DNA of 34,397 nt from Bordetella parapertussis. GTDB lineage: Bacteria; Pseudomonadota; Gammaproteobacteria; Burkholderiales; SG8-41. A program made the translations under genes and the position numbers. Numbering within the stretch: position 1 is the first letter of the stretch; each line of letters opens with the position of its first letter. A model generated the notes under the pieces. It searched no databases, had not been told where the DNA came from, and worked only from the letters and a program-made list of their open reading frames with translations. The stretch spans positions 1-34,397 of the forward strand of contig CAMBGJ010000009.1 in NCBI GenBank assembly GCA_945865805.1, in the 5' to 3' direction. Below are positions 34,340-34,397 of the stretch, in pieces.

Positions 34340-34397
34340 GTTGTCGTGCTCTGTTTATACAGTCGTGTAACACACCGCCGCCACGCTCAATCCACCC

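Overview
The window looks like a chromosomal segment of a GC-rich betaproteobacterium, most likely Burkholderiales. The main grounds are two Bug/TctC-type solute receptors with no membrane partners beside them, a MmgE/PrpD protein, glycolate oxidase subunits, the Anbu proteasome-like locus and strong G/C bias at third codon positions. This placement is inferred from gene content only. No rRNA, tRNA or CRISPR array was found.

Layout. 1-117 is the tail of an IS1182-type transposase. 257-8824 holds the three glycolate oxidase subunits, with glcD split from glcE-glcF by a reverse-strand hybrid histidine kinase and a forward pair (AtzH/HpxZ-like protein and TauD-type dioxygenase). 9093-10328 is a solitary DNA methyltransferase between two inverted-repeat elements, with an unusual cluster of GTAC sites upstream. 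10467-15930 is a reverse-strand block of five genes: flavin monooxygenase, a UGSC-type selenoprotein split in ordinary translation by an in-frame TGA, a translationally coupled partner protein, a Bug receptor and MmgE/PrpD. 15992-23645 is an Anbu locus: circularly permuted ATP-grasp, alpha-E protein, Anbu, then a transglutaminase/DUF2126 gene broken by an amber codon and a frameshift. A second Anbu paralogue is divergently transcribed. 23841-34275 holds Uup, a HAD-GNAT fusion, a lipoprotein amidase, a nitroreductase/Bug/flavodoxin operon, a DctP-like protein with no visible signal peptide, a GIY-YIG protein, a small membrane protein, an FKBP isomerase, CysK and a cold-shock protein.

Two observations stand out. 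First, the TGA at 14316-14318 is followed at the right distance by a hairpin fitting a bacterial SECIS element, and reading through it gives one continuous 183-residue protein with the Sec-Gly-Ser-Cys motif. Second, a 16-bp AT-rich motif close to TWAAAWCAAATASTTA occurs ten times, always in the same orientation on the + strand whatever the direction of the neighbouring genes. It mostly sits just beside stop or start codons. No family known to me explains it, and it may be a replichore-oriented or mobile element.

Functionally the window mixes oxidative catabolism of small organic acids (GlcDEF, TauD-type dioxygenase, flavin monooxygenase, MmgE/PrpD and their receptors), a proteolysis/peptide-ligation system (Anbu locus) and housekeeping genes.
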